Positions 39,024 through 48,195 of a DNA stretch of 64,000 bases are shown here, piece by piece. Every line of letters starts with the position of its first letter. Position 1 is the first letter of the stretch. The notes under the pieces are model-generated. The model did not search any database. It worked only from the letters and a program-made list of their open reading frames with translations, and was not told the origin of the DNA. The position numbers and the translations under genes were made by a program. The DNA is from an uncultured SAR116 cluster alpha proteobacterium (lineage in GTDB: Bacteria; Pseudomonadota; Alphaproteobacteria; Puniceispirillales; Marisalimonadaceae). The DNA is taken from assembly GCA_902524215.1 (NCBI GenBank), contig CABZCK010000004.1, positions 1-64,000 on the forward strand. Direction: 5' to 3'.

Positions 39024-39912
39024 AAAAATAGTAACTATCATCGGCTTAGGTTTAATAGGTAGTTCTATATTAAAAGCATTTAATTATTATTTAAAAAATA
39101 AATTTTACATAAAAGTTTATGATAATAATCTTGAACACCTTAAAGTTGTTAAGTCATTTAAAATAGCAGATGAAATTTGTAACTCTGTCGAGCAATCTGT
39201 AAAAGAATCAGATTTAGTAATTTTAGCTATTCCTGTAGGTGTAATGGCAGATGTAGGAAAATTAATTTCACCAAATCTAAAAAAGGGAGCAATTTTAACA
39301 GATACTGGGTCAACAAAAATTTCCGTAATCCGAGATCTTTCATCATTAATACCTGAAGATGTATTTCTAGTTCCTTCACACCCTTTAGCAGGAACTGAGT
39401 ATTCTGGACCTAAAGCAGGTTTTTATAATTTATTTGAAGGCCGATATTGGATTATAATTAGTAAAAAGAACGATAAAAATGGAAAGTATCTAGAAAATTT
39501 GTTTAAAAATTTTGGTTCTAAAGTTGAGTTCATGGATGAATTTTATCATGATAAAGTACTTGCAATAACTTCACATTTGCCTCATTTAATCGCTTATTCA
39601 ATTGTTGACACGGCTAATAATTTAGAGAGTGATTTAAAAAATGATGTTATTAGATATTCAGCAACTGGATTCAGAGACTTCACTAGATTAGCATCTTCAG
39701 ATCCGACCATGTGGAGAGATGTTTTTTTAAATAATGCTGAAGCAGTATTAGAAATGCTACAAAGATTTAATGAAGATCTTTCAGCATTACAAAAATTAAT
39801 TAGGAAAAAAAATTCTAACGAATTATATAATTTTTTCAAAAATTCTAAAGAAATAAGAAGTAAAATTATTGAAGCAAAACAACATTTACCAGAAGTATCA
39901 AAATTGAAGTAA
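39010..39912 (+). CDS. tyrA: Prephenate/arogenate (cyclohexadienyl) dehydrogenase
   Basis: TyrA oxidatively decarboxylates prephenate or arogenate toward tyrosine. It has a Rossmann N-terminus (IIGLGLIGSSILKAF), the TDTGSTK motif, the substrate-binding PSHPLAGTEYSGP and the helical ITSHLPHLIAY. Length 300 aa fits the monofunctional TyrA type without a chorismate mutase domain, which is encoded separately two genes upstream. NAD versus NADP preference is not readable with confidence. Its 3' end overlaps the convergent ydcF-like gene by 15 bases. Confidence 0.93.
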   Translation: MIIDKKIVTIIGLGLIGSSILKAFNYYLKNKFYIKVYDNNLEHLKVVKSFKIADEICNSVEQSVKESDLVILAIPVGVMADVGKLISPNLKKGAILTDTGSTKISVIRDLSSLIPEDVFLVPSHPLAGTEYSGPKAGFYNLFEGRYWIIISKKNDKNGKYLENLFKNFGSKVEFMDEFYHDKVLAITSHLPHLIAYSIVDTANNLESDLKNDVIRYSATGFRDFTRLASSDPTMWRDVFLNNAEAVLEMLQRFNEDLSALQKLIRKKNSNELYNFFKNSKEIRSKIIEAKQHLPEVSKLK

Positions 39913-40473
39913 ATTTATTCTAAAATATGTTAATTTATATTTAAAATACTCAGAAATATAATTTATTTTTTTTTTCCACCATATTTTATTTTCGTCAATA
40001 AATACATAAGGTATGATTTTAATATTTTTAAAAATACTTTTAAACTCTAACATAGCCCTTGGCATATGGTAATTATTTGTTAGTAAAACAAATGAATTTA
40101 TTCCTTTTGATTTAACCCATTTTAAGCTCTCTACGGCATTTGAAAAAGTATTTCTAGAGACACCTTCTATTTGAATGCAACATTCAATAATTTTTTCATT
40201 ATTTATGTTTTTTTTAGTAAGTTTTATCAATGTTTTTTTATTAAAACCTTTTCCTACTCCGCTAATAAACAAATTTTTATTTTTGCTTTTAATTTGAAAA
40301 AAAATTTGAAGAGATTTCTTTACTCTATTATCACCTCCAGTTAAGACAATAAAATTATTATTAAAGTTTAAATTATTATTATAATTTAAGATTTTCTTAT
40401 AGAAAATTAAATAATCAATCACTAATATTATTAAGAGTGTGACAACTAGAAAAAGATATTTTTTTTTAATCAT
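39898..40473 (-). CDS. YdcF-family (DUF218) membrane-anchored protein
   Basis: This DUF218/YdcF-type protein has one N-terminal transmembrane helix (YLFLVVTLLIILVIDYLIFY) and a periplasmic DUF218 domain with FIVLTGGDNRVKKSL, NTFSNAVESLKW and LLTNNYHMPRAMLEF. DUF218 relatives (ElyC, SanA) affect envelope biosynthesis; their chemistry is unresolved. In other alphaproteobacteria the gene lies beside ftsE-ftsX and a zinc-ribbon protein gene. Here only the zinc-ribbon neighbour remains, divergent, with 70 bases between. Confidence 0.85.
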   Translation of the reverse strand: MIKKKYLFLVVTLLIILVIDYLIFYKKILNYNNNLNFNNNFIVLTGGDNRVKKSLQIFFQIKSKNKNLFISGVGKGFNKKTLIKLTKKNINNEKIIECCIQIEGVSRNTFSNAVESLKWVKSKGINSFVLLTNNYHMPRAMLEFKSIFKNIKIIPYVFIDENKIWWKKKINYISEYFKYKLTYFRINLLQF

Positions 40474-40543
40474 TTGATTTAGTTAATTATTTGGAAAGAC
40501 ATATTTTTTACTATATAGTAATATATTATTCAGGTTAAATATT

Positions 40544-41443
40544 ATGTTAGAAAAATGTTTAAAGTGTAATACTTTATTTGAAGTTGATGAAAGTTTAATT
40601 ACTCCAAAGCTAAAATTATTTAAGTGTAGTGTATGTGATAATGAATGGCCTTTTTTAAATAGTAAAAATCCTAAAAAAAAAATACCAGAAAATTTATCTG
40701 ATGAAAAACTACGTAAAGATCTTGATGCGATTAGGACAGAAATAGAGAAGAAAACTGATATATTAAGTAATGGAGTGAAAACGCAGTCTAAAGAAAAGTT
40801 AACTAAAGGAAAAAATCAAAATTATAATACTAAGAAAAAAACTGTTGCTCAAATTGCTGAAGAAATAGCTGAAGCTAGTGTAAAAAATAGAGAACAAAAA
40901 ATAATTAAGAATAAAAAACAGATCTATAATAAAACCTCAAACGTTGAAACCCTCAAAAATGTTCATTCAAAGCAGAAAAGTGTTGCAATTCCTTTGATTA
41001 TTTTTATTTCTATTCTCTTCATAAGTAGTACTGTCTACTTTAGAAATAATGTTATAAGTTTTAGTCATTCTTATTTTCCGAATTTTGTAGAAAAGAATTT
41101 TCATAAAGTATTTGGTTTATTTAAACGAGTTAAAATACCATTTTATGCGGATTTTAAAAATTTAGAGATAGAAAATTTTGGTGCAGTTTATGAAGGTAAG
41201 TCAGTAAAGTTTTTTGGTAATATAAAAAACAATTCAAAATACTCTATATTAACACCTACATTAAAAGTAATCATGACAACAGAAGATGGCAAAATACTTG
41301 CGGAAACTATTATAAAATCAACGCAAACATTTATTTCATCTAACAATTTTATTAAAATTAATCATTTAATTCTAACTAATCAAAAATATAATAATGCCAC
41401 AATTCGTGCCACTATTATGAAAGAAATTGAGAGTTCAAGTTAG
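40544..41443 (+). CDS. MJ0042-type zinc-ribbon membrane protein with DUF3426-like C-terminus
   Basis: The protein starts with a zinc ribbon of two CxxC pairs (CLKCNTLF and CSVCDNEW) of the MJ0042 finger_bact type, followed by a lysine-rich linker, one transmembrane helix (about residues 146-166: VAIPLIIFISILFISSTVYF) and a C-terminal beta-rich domain (about 205-298) consistent with DUF3426. Function is unknown; the alphaproteobacterial homologues usually precede ftsE-ftsX, which are absent here. The 3' end overlaps lysA by 4 bases. Confidence 0.82.
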   Translation: MLEKCLKCNTLFEVDESLITPKLKLFKCSVCDNEWPFLNSKNPKKKIPENLSDEKLRKDLDAIRTEIEKKTDILSNGVKTQSKEKLTKGKNQNYNTKKKTVAQIAEEIAEASVKNREQKIIKNKKQIYNKTSNVETLKNVHSKQKSVAIPLIIFISILFISSTVYFRNNVISFSHSYFPNFVEKNFHKVFGLFKRVKIPFYADFKNLEIENFGAVYEGKSVKFFGNIKNNSKYSILTPTLKVIMTTEDGKILAETIIKSTQTFISSNNFIKINHLILTNQKYNNATIRATIMKEIESSS

Positions 41444-42699
41444 AAATTTGGTATTATGTCAAGTTTAAGTATTTGATCTATTTCTTCTCTTTTTCGAAGC
41501 AAAATTTCTTTATTATCAAATATAAACACCTCAGCGGCACTTGGTCTACTGTTATAATTTGATCTCATTACACTTCCATATGCGCCGCAGGTCATAATTG
41601 CTAGAACCTCATTCTTCTTTGTTTCTTGTAAATTAAAATCAATACCTAAAAAATCACCTGTTTCACAAATTGGTCCAACTATATCATATTTTTTTGAAGA
41701 TCTATTACTCTTAATTTTAATAGGCTTAATCGAATGAGTTGCATTGTAAAGAGTAGGCCTAATTAAATTATTCATGGCAGCATCTACAATCAAAAAGTTT
41801 TTAAGATTAGTTGATTTTGTCCTAATTACTCTAGTTAATAAAATCCCTGATTCAGCAATTAACGACCTTCCCGGTTCTACACTCAATTGAAAATCTTCAT
41901 TTCTAAAAACTTCATTTAAAGCTTTACTAAATGACTTATAATCAAGTGAATTTTTCATTGTATAATCAATTCCAAATCCACCTCCTAAATCTAAATGATT
42001 AACTTCGTAACCAAGACTTCTCAATTCTATTGCCAAATTTTTAATTTTTAAAAAAGTCTGGAAAAACACATCATAATCAAATAATTGTGATCCTACATGT
42101 ATTGCTAATCCAAAAGGATTTACAAAGGAAGCTTCATTTATTAATTTATAAGCATTTACAATGTCATCATAGATTATTCCAAACTTAGAGTTTTCATCAC
42201 CGGTTGATATTTTTTTATGGGTTTTAGCATTTATGTCAAGATTTACTCTTATTGCAACATTTACTCTCTTTTTAATATTTTTTGAAATTTCAATTATATC
42301 TTTTAATTCTTCAATTGATTCTGCATTTAATTGTTTAATATTTTGACCAATAGCAAACTCTATCTCATCTTTTTGTTTTCCAACACCCGAAAAAATAATA
42401 TCTTCCGGTTTAACTGAAACTGCTAAGCATCTTTTTAATTCACCAATCGATACTACATCAGCCCCTGCACCTAGATTATTTATATATTTAATTATTCCAA
42501 GATTATCATTTGATTTAACAGCAAAATGAATTTTTCCATTAAGAGGATCCATAATATTTTTAAGCAAATAGAAAGAATTTTTAATTAAATTTGAATCATA
42601 TATAAATGTTGGGGTCCCATAGTGATCTGCCAATTTTATTAAACTTTTATTTTGAAGAAATAATTCTCCTGATTTGCGATAGTATCCAATTCTTTGCAT
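41440..42699 (-). CDS. lysA: Diaminopimelate decarboxylase
   Basis: LysA decarboxylates meso-diaminopimelate to lysine, the last lysine step. It is a PLP fold-III enzyme: the PLP lysine is in HFAVKSNDN, with GAGADVVSIGEL, HLDLGGGFG, EPGRSLIAESG and the C-terminal CETGDFL (cysteine and glutamate of the active site) and GAYG motifs. Length is 419 aa. It follows the small lptM gene by 1 base and completes an argH-lptM-lysA operon, a conserved alpha/gammaproteobacterial order. Confidence 0.96.
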   Translation of the reverse strand: MQRIGYYRKSGELFLQNKSLIKLADHYGTPTFIYDSNLIKNSFYLLKNIMDPLNGKIHFAVKSNDNLGIIKYINNLGAGADVVSIGELKRCLAVSVKPEDIIFSGVGKQKDEIEFAIGQNIKQLNAESIEELKDIIEISKNIKKRVNVAIRVNLDINAKTHKKISTGDENSKFGIIYDDIVNAYKLINEASFVNPFGLAIHVGSQLFDYDVFFQTFLKIKNLAIELRSLGYEVNHLDLGGGFGIDYTMKNSLDYKSFSKALNEVFRNEDFQLSVEPGRSLIAESGILLTRVIRTKSTNLKNFLIVDAAMNNLIRPTLYNATHSIKPIKIKSNRSSKKYDIVGPICETGDFLGIDFNLQETKKNEVLAIMTCGAYGSVMRSNYNSRPSAAEVFIFDNKEILLRKREEIDQILKLDIIPNF

Positions 42700-42700
42700 T

Positions 42701-42829
42701 TTATTTTTTTGTTGAAATTATTTTTATTGATGGTGGAATAGGGTCTGCTTTTTTACCACATCCATAAGAAAAAATACTTAAAACTATCAATAAAAAAAAT
42801 AGAGTATTTAATTGGTTTAATTTTGACAT
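42701..42829 (-). CDS. lptM: LptM-like small lipoprotein (not in ORF track)
   Basis: I translated a 42-codon ORF in the argH-lysA gap: an N-terminal basic/hydrophobic signal peptide (LFFLLIVLSIF), a lipobox ending in YGC, then GKKADPIPP. That Cys-Gly-x-Lys-x-x-P-x-x-P mature end matches the LptM (formerly YifL) family, small lipoproteins that assist oxidative maturation of the LptD translocon in enterobacteria. It lies 4 bases after argH and 1 base before lysA, its usual place. The ORF track omitted it because of its length. Confidence 0.85.
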   Translation of the reverse strand: MSKLNQLNTLFFLLIVLSIFSYGCGKKADPIPPSIKIISTKK

Positions 42830-42833
42830 AACT

Positions 42834-44234
42834 TTATAGATATCTCCTTTTTGCTTCTGATATTGCTTTTAAAACCAATCTTGGAGAAGTTCCACCAAAT
42901 GATGATTTTTTTAATATTGATGAACTAATACTTATTGATTTAATAATATTATTATCAATTTTAGGTTCAATGGATCTTAAATCTTCTAAAGATAATTCAT
43001 CAAGTGAGTAATCTTTTTTTTCAGCAAGAAGAATTATTTTACCAGTAATTTTATGAGCATCTCTGAAAGGAATATTTAAATATGTTACCAAATAATCAGC
43101 TAGATCAGTTGCAGTTGGAAAACCTTTTTGTAAGGCTTTAAGCATTTTCTTTTTATTAATTTTTAAAGATTTAATAATACCAATCATATTTAATAGACAA
43201 TCTTTAATATTTCCAGATGAATCAAATACTGGTTCTTTATCTTCTTGTAAATCTTTACTATAGGCAAGAGGTAACCCTTTTAATAAAGTTGTTAAATTAA
43301 TTAAATTTCCTAGAAGTCTATTAGATTTTCCTCTAATAAGTTCAGCTGCATCAGGATTTCTTTTTTGTGGCATGATACTTGATCCAGTAGTATATTCTTC
43401 ATTAATTATAATGAAATTAAAACCGTTTGATGACCATAGAATAAGCTCTTCAGCAATTCTAGATAAATTCACGCCAATCAAACAAAGTACTGATAAATAT
43501 TCAACAGCAAAATCACGACTTGAGACAGAATCAATAGAGTTTCGTGTAGGTGAAGAAAAGTTTAATTTCTTTGCTACAAAATTTCTATCTATAGGGTAAC
43601 TTGTTCCTGCAAGTGCAGCTGAGCCAAGAGGGCACTCATTCATTCTGTTCTTACAATCTTGAATCCTTGCTCTGTCTCTTCCAAACATTTCTACATAGGC
43701 TAGAAGATGATGTCCAAAGGTGATAGGTTGAGCAACTTGCAAATGAGTATAACCTGGCATTAATGTCTCATAATTATCTTCAGCTTGAATAATTAAATTT
43801 TCTTGCAGTTGCCTTAAAAGCTCTGAAACGGTATCTAAATCACTTCTTATCCACATCTTAAAGTCGGTAACCACTTGATCATTTCTTGAACGTGCAGTAT
43901 GTAATTTTTTTCCGGATTCACCAATTAATTCAATTAACCTACTCTCAATATTCATGTGAATATCTTCTAGTTCAATTTTGAATTTAAATTTATCAGTTTC
44001 AATTTCTTTTTTAATTTTAAGAAGACCACTTTTAATTTTTAAAAAATCTTTTTTTAAAATAATCTTTTGTTTTGATAACATTTCAGCATGAGCTATTGAT
44101 CCTTCAATATCTTGAGTATATAAATTTTTGTCAAAACTGATTGAAGAATTAAACTTAATCAAGTTATCACTTGATTCTCCTTCAAATCTTCCACCCCAAA
44201 TAGTGCTTTTTAAACTTTTTTTTCTTTTTGACAT
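42834..44234 (-). CDS. argH: Argininosuccinate lyase
   Basis: ArgH splits argininosuccinate into arginine and fumarate. The fumarase/aspartase-superfamily signature GSSIMPQKRNPD is intact, with the catalytic-histidine region TPGYTHLQVAQP (PGYTHLQ), and the N-terminal WGGRFEGESSD typical of ArgH. Length 466 aa is normal. It begins the argH-lptM-lysA operon on the minus strand and is divergent from the TlpA-like gene with 60 A/T-rich bases between them. That argH/tlpA divergence is conserved in alphaproteobacteria. Confidence 0.96.
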   Translation of the reverse strand: MSKRKKSLKSTIWGGRFEGESSDNLIKFNSSISFDKNLYTQDIEGSIAHAEMLSKQKIILKKDFLKIKSGLLKIKKEIETDKFKFKIELEDIHMNIESRLIELIGESGKKLHTARSRNDQVVTDFKMWIRSDLDTVSELLRQLQENLIIQAEDNYETLMPGYTHLQVAQPITFGHHLLAYVEMFGRDRARIQDCKNRMNECPLGSAALAGTSYPIDRNFVAKKLNFSSPTRNSIDSVSSRDFAVEYLSVLCLIGVNLSRIAEELILWSSNGFNFIIINEEYTTGSSIMPQKRNPDAAELIRGKSNRLLGNLINLTTLLKGLPLAYSKDLQEDKEPVFDSSGNIKDCLLNMIGIIKSLKINKKKMLKALQKGFPTATDLADYLVTYLNIPFRDAHKITGKIILLAEKKDYSLDELSLEDLRSIEPKIDNNIIKSISISSSILKKSSFGGTSPRLVLKAISEAKRRYL

Positions 44235-44294
44235 TATATTATCTTTATAATTTTTTTAATTATCATATATATAAATCAAAAAAGAGAAACAATA

Positions 44295-44798
44295 TTGTTA
44301 ATTAGTCTGAAATATTTAATAATTTTATTAATTATCCTCCCATTTCCATCACAATCAAATTCTTTATTTCAAAAAATAGATATAAAATTGAATAACAACA
44401 TAATCTTAAATGACGAAAAGAACATTGAAAAAAAAATATTTAATATCTTTGACTTAAACTCAAAATACGTTGTTAACTTCTGGGCCACCTGGTGTATCCC
44501 ATGTAAAAAAGAATTGCCGGACTTAAAAAAAATGAAAATAGATAATAAAGATTTAAAAGTTATTATTATTTCAATAGATAAAAAACCAATTAAGGATCAA
44601 TTAAATTTTTTAAAAGAAAATAAAGTAAATAAATTAACTACTTATTTTGATCAAAATATGACCTTTTTCAAAAGTCTAAAACTTAGAGGTATACCTACAA
44701 CTTTATTAATCAAAAAGCAAAAGATAATAGCAAAAAAAGAGGGTATCTTTAGTTATAATCAAAATTCATTAGAACAAATTAATAACTTTTTTAATTAA
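44295..44798 (+). CDS. TlpA/ResA-like periplasmic thioredoxin
   Basis: This is an exported thioredoxin-fold protein: a hydrophobic N-terminus (residues 3-18) acts as signal or anchor, and the active site is WCIPC within FWATWCIPCKKELPDL, followed by the cis-proline in RGIPTTLLI. TlpA proteins typically reduce cytochrome apoproteins or CuA centres for oxidase assembly. The start is a TTG with a weak GAGA upstream, so the exact N-terminus is uncertain. The 3' end overlaps etfA by 8 bases. Confidence 0.87.
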   Translation: MLISLKYLIILLIILPFPSQSNSLFQKIDIKLNNNIILNDEKNIEKKIFNIFDLNSKYVVNFWATWCIPCKKELPDLKKMKIDNKDLKVIIISIDKKPIKDQLNFLKENKVNKLTTYFDQNMTFFKSLKLRGIPTTLLIKKQKIIAKKEGIFSYNQNSLEQINNFFN

Positions 44799-45723
44799 GT
44801 TTACTTTCCATCTCAGGGACTGCTTTAAATAAATCCTCAGCTAAGCCATAGTCAGAGATTGAAAAAATAGGTGCTTCTTCATCCTTATTAATTCCTATTA
44901 TAACTTTACTATCTTTCATTCCTGCCAGGTGTTGTATTGCACCTGAGATACCTACGGCTATGTAAAGATTTGGAGCAACAATTTTTCCAGTTTGACCAAC
45001 CTGCCAGTCATTTGGCACGTATCCAGCATCGACTGCAGCCCTACTTGCTCCCATGGCAGCACCAAGTTTATCAGCCAATTTTTCTAATATCTGAAAGTTT
45101 TCTGCAGATCCTAACCCTCTTCCACCTGATACAACTATATCAGCTGAAGTTAATTCAGGCCTTTCACTTTTAGTTAGTTCAGAATTTAAATATTTTGTCA
45201 GGTTATTAGTTGTTAAACTTCCAATTTCTTTAATCTCAATAACATTGTCATCGCTGGTTTCTGCTTCTTCAAATGCTGTAGATCTGATAGTTATAATATT
45301 TATTTTATTTTTACTCTTACAAGTCGCAATGGCATTCCCAGCATAAATTGGTCTTTTAAATGTTTGCTTATCAACGATTTCAATAACATCTGGAATTATC
45401 ATAGTATCAAGTAATCCTGCTAGTCTTGGCGCTACATTTTTTCCATTAGAAGTGTTAGAAAATAAAATATTCGTGTAGTCTTTAAAATTTTTTGCAATAA
45501 AATTTGCTGAATCTTCAGCTAATTGGTTTTTAAAAGCAACGTTTTCATTAATAAAAATATTATTAATACTTTTAATATGAATTAATTCATTACAAATATC
45601 TTTACAACTATCGCTTAAAACTAATAAATCTACATTTTCAAGTTTTATAGCAGCTTTTATAGTATTTAATGTCGATTTTTCTAATTTATTATTATTATGA
45701 TCAACTACCACTAACGTTTTCAT
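44791..45723 (-). CDS. etfA: Electron transfer flavoprotein subunit alpha
   Basis: EtfA binds FAD and, with EtfB, passes electrons from acyl-CoA and other dehydrogenases to ETF-quinone oxidoreductase. The C-terminal FAD domain is clear (SGGRGLGSAENF, GASRAAVDAGYVPNDWQVGQTG in part, and YIAVGISGAIQHLAGM). Length 310 aa is normal. It follows etfB by 13 bases at the end of the yggT-folD-HIG1-pduO-etfB-etfA series. Its presence agrees with the enoyl-CoA hydratase elsewhere in the window in suggesting fatty-acid or branched-chain amino-acid oxidation. Confidence 0.96.
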   Translation of the reverse strand: MKTLVVVDHNNNKLEKSTLNTIKAAIKLENVDLLVLSDSCKDICNELIHIKSINNIFINENVAFKNQLAEDSANFIAKNFKDYTNILFSNTSNGKNVAPRLAGLLDTMIIPDVIEIVDKQTFKRPIYAGNAIATCKSKNKINIITIRSTAFEEAETSDDNVIEIKEIGSLTTNNLTKYLNSELTKSERPELTSADIVVSGGRGLGSAENFQILEKLADKLGAAMGASRAAVDAGYVPNDWQVGQTGKIVAPNLYIAVGISGAIQHLAGMKDSKVIIGINKDEEAPIFSISDYGLAEDLFKAVPEMESKLN

Positions 45724-45736
45724 ATTTACCTCTAAC

Positions 45737-46486
45737 TTATATTACTTTAGCTTCATTTTTTAATTTTTCAATCATCTCATCAACTGATTTTACCATTATG
45801 CCAGCTTCTCTGGATTTTGGTTCTTCAACTTTTAAGATTTCTAACCTCGGTTCAATGTCGATATTTAAATCTTCAACTTTTATTTCATCAATTGGTTTTC
45901 TTTTTGCTTTCATAATGTTTGGCAAACTTGCATATCGTGGTTCATTCAACCTCAAGTCAGTTGTTACAATCGCTGGCAAATTAACTTCAATATTTTCTAT
46001 GCCCCCGTCAATTTCTCTACCAACTTTTATTTTTTTATCTTGTATTTCTAATTTACTTGCAAAAGTTGCTTGACCCCAGCTCAGCATTGCTGAAAGCATT
46101 TGTCCAGTAGCATTCATATCATCATCAATTGCTTGTTTGCCCATAATCACAAGATCAGGTTTGATTTTATTGCATATTGACGTTAGGATTTTAGCAACAG
46201 ATAATGGTTCAAGTTTCGATGTACAATTTACAAAAATACCAGAATCAGCTCCCATTGCTAGAGCGTTTCTTATTGTTTCTTGTACTTCTGGTAAGCCTAT
46301 GGATACTGCAATTATTTCACTGGCAACACCTTTTTCTTTTGATCGAAGAGCTTCCTCTACAGCTATCTCATCAAAAGGGTTCATAGACATTTTTACATTA
46401 TCTAATTCAACGTCCGTTTCATCTTTTTTAACTCTAACTTTGACGTTATAGTCTATAACTCTTTTAACTGGAACTAGTATCTTCAT
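45737..46486 (-). CDS. etfB: Electron transfer flavoprotein subunit beta
   Basis: EtfB binds AMP and shuttles electrons with EtfA. The family N-terminus [19 protein letters not shown], the [13 protein letters not shown] block and the signature [27 protein letters not shown] (quoted in parts) are present. Length 249 aa. It begins 19 bases after the pduO-type gene, so co-transcription with the upstream vitamin/one-carbon genes is likely. Confidence 0.96.
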   Translation of the reverse strand: MKILVPVKRVIDYNVKVRVKKDETDVELDNVKMSMNPFDEIAVEEALRSKEKGVASEIIAVSIGLPEVQETIRNALAMGADSGIFVNCTSKLEPLSVAKILTSICNKIKPDLVIMGKQAIDDDMNATGQMLSAMLSWGQATFASKLEIQDKKIKVGREIDGGIENIEVNLPAIVTTDLRLNEPRYASLPNIMKAKRKPIDEIKVEDLNIDIEPRLEILKVEEPKSREAGIMVKSVDEMIEKLKNEAKVI

Positions 46487-46505
46487 AAATCATCTCCCAT
46501 TTCAA

Positions 46506-47084
46506 TTATTGATTTTTTCCTGGAACCCATAATATATCAAATTTTCCATTATCATTTGTTACTCTTGAAACTACAAATAAAAAGTCTGATAATCTGTTGA
46601 TGTAGATTAATGATTGTTTGTTAATCTTATTTTTTTCAGCAAGTTTTGACATGGATCTCTCAGCTCTTCTTGCTACCGTTCTTGCAATATGAAGCCAGCA
46701 TGACATTTCAGATCCACCAGGTAAAACAAATGAATTTAATGGTTCTAACTTATTATTAAACTTATCAATCATATTTTCTAAATTTAAAACTTGAGAATTT
46801 TTGATTCTTAATGGTTCAAATTTTGGGTTTTCCTCAATTGGTGTAGATAAGTCGGCACCTAAATCAAAGAGGTCATTTTGAATTTTTTTTAAAATCTCAA
46901 CCAAAAAATTATATTCTTTCTCTTTATTAATACAGTTAATTGAAAGGCCAATAAAAGAATTTAACTCGTCAACATCACCATATGCAGAGGGTCTTGAATC
47001 ATATTTTTTTACACGAGTACCGTCTGACAAACCAGTTGTCCCATCATCTCCTGTCTTAGTATAAATTTTATTGAGTTTAACCAT
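46506..47084 (-). CDS. PduO-type corrinoid adenosyltransferase
   Basis: This ATP:cob(I)alamin adenosyltransferase makes adenosylcobalamin. The PduO family N-terminus IYTKTGDDGTTGLSDGTRV is diagnostic, with the R-A-E-R region ARTVARRAERSM and the C-terminal NRLSDFLFVVSR. I use ATG 47084 (MVKLNKIYTKTG), which overlaps the upstream HIG1-like gene by 8 bases, rather than the track's 47123. The gene implies use of an adenosyl-B12 enzyme such as methylmalonyl-CoA mutase, even if B12 is scavenged rather than made. Confidence 0.93.
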   Translation of the reverse strand: MVKLNKIYTKTGDDGTTGLSDGTRVKKYDSRPSAYGDVDELNSFIGLSINCINKEKEYNFLVEILKKIQNDLFDLGADLSTPIEENPKFEPLRIKNSQVLNLENMIDKFNNKLEPLNSFVLPGGSEMSCWLHIARTVARRAERSMSKLAEKNKINKQSLIYINRLSDFLFVVSRVTNDNGKFDILWVPGKNQ

Positions 47085-47286
47085 TATAATATCTCTTGAT
47101 ATATAAGATAAATACAAAAACAATTATTGCAATTGCTTGGAAAATAATTCTATATCTCATAATCAAATTACTTTTGGATTTATTATAATCACCACCTCTA
47201 CCCATTGTAATAACGCCCCACATTAAAATTCCAAAAACTATTAGAAGACAAATTACTAATATTGAATTTGCGATTATATCATTCAT
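47077..47286 (-). CDS. HIG1-domain-like small twin-transmembrane protein
   Basis: This 69-residue protein has two hydrophobic helices (about residues 6-28 and 48-64) linked by a short polar loop with MGRGGDYNKSKSNLIMRYRI. This matches the alphaproteobacterial HIG1-domain ('twin transmembrane') proteins, whose mitochondrial relatives modulate cytochrome oxidase and supercomplexes. The bacterial role is unclear. It commonly precedes the pduO-type gene, as here, with 8-base overlaps to both folD and pduO. ATG 47286 is preferred to the track's TTG one codon earlier. Confidence 0.82.
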   Translation of the reverse strand: MNDIIANSILVICLLIVFGILMWGVITMGRGGDYNKSKSNLIMRYRIIFQAIAIIVFVFILYIKRYYNG

Positions 47287-48184
47287 CAAAAATAATCTCT
47301 TTAAATTCGTGACTATTTCTTAAGAAACTTGCTTTAACTGTGTTATACATTAAACATGCAATTGTCATAGGACCTACCCCACCAGGCACAGGCGTAATTA
47401 AATTAACCTTATTAATAACATCATTAAAATTTACATCACCTAAAATTTTAATTTTATCATTTATTTTTTTTCTATTGATACCAACATCAATTACAGTTGC
47501 TTTGTCTTTTACATAACTTTTATCGATAAATTCAGTCATTCCGATTGCAGCAATTAAAATATCAGCTTTTAGTGTAAATTCAGATAAGTTTCTTGTTTTA
47601 GAGTGTGTAATTGTAGTTGTACAATTTTCTTTAAGTAGCAATGATTGCATAGGTTTTCCAACAATATTTGATCTACCTACTATTGTAGCATTTAATCCAT
47701 TAAGTGAGCCTAATTCTTTTTTTAACATGTAAATACACCCTAGAGGTGTACAAGGGATCATTCCGTTATTATTACCTAGAAATAAGCTGCCTAAATTTAT
47801 TGGATGAAATCCATCCACATCTTTTTTTGGGTCAATTGATAAAATAACTTTATCTTCAGAAATATGCATTGGTAGTGGGAGTTGAACAAGAATTCCATCA
47901 ATATCTTTTTGCTGATTTAATTTTTTGATTTTATTTAATAATTCTTTTTCGGTTATTGATGAGGGATATACAATTTTCTTTGATATTATTCCAATATTTT
48001 CTGCAGTTTTAATTTTATTTTTAACATATATTTCACTAGCGGAGTTTTCTCCGATTAAAATTACGGCTATAGAAGGTTTACGTTTATTAAGTCTTTCAGA
48101 TTTTAAAACTAATTCTTTGACACTCTCAATTAAGTTTTGAGAATGATTAATTCCATTTATGATTTTCATATTGTCACTTATCAA
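47279..48184 (-). CDS. folD: Bifunctional methylene-tetrahydrofolate dehydrogenase/cyclohydrolase FolD
   Basis: FolD interconverts 5,10-methylene-THF and 10-formyl-THF, the central one-carbon pool step. Family motifs are visible: the catalytic lysine region SEIYVKNKIKTAENIGI (in part), DGILVQLPLP, KDVDGFHPINLG, the NADP site GRSNIVGKPM and the C-terminal TPVPGGVGPMTIACL. The initiator looks like TTG 48184, because TAGGAG, which overlaps the yggT stop, lies 8 bases before it; ATG 48169 would be 23 bases from it. A link to the glycine-controlled dadA through one-carbon metabolism is possible but speculative. Confidence 0.95.
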   Translation of the reverse strand: MISDNMKIINGINHSQNLIESVKELVLKSERLNKRKPSIAVILIGENSASEIYVKNKIKTAENIGIISKKIVYPSSITEKELLNKIKKLNQQKDIDGILVQLPLPMHISEDKVILSIDPKKDVDGFHPINLGSLFLGNNNGMIPCTPLGCIYMLKKELGSLNGLNATIVGRSNIVGKPMQSLLLKENCTTTITHSKTRNLSEFTLKADILIAAIGMTEFIDKSYVKDKATVIDVGINRKKINDKIKILGDVNFNDVINKVNLITPVPGGVGPMTIACLMYNTVKASFLRNSHEFKEIIFDE

Positions 48185-48195
48185 TTGTATTACTC

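Noticed and set aside
45669-46451. Plus-strand ORFs (134 and 104 aa) opposite etfB/etfA
   Set aside because: Both are shadows of clearly conserved Etf genes, with hydrophobic composition from the complementary strand and no ribosome-binding site or family match.
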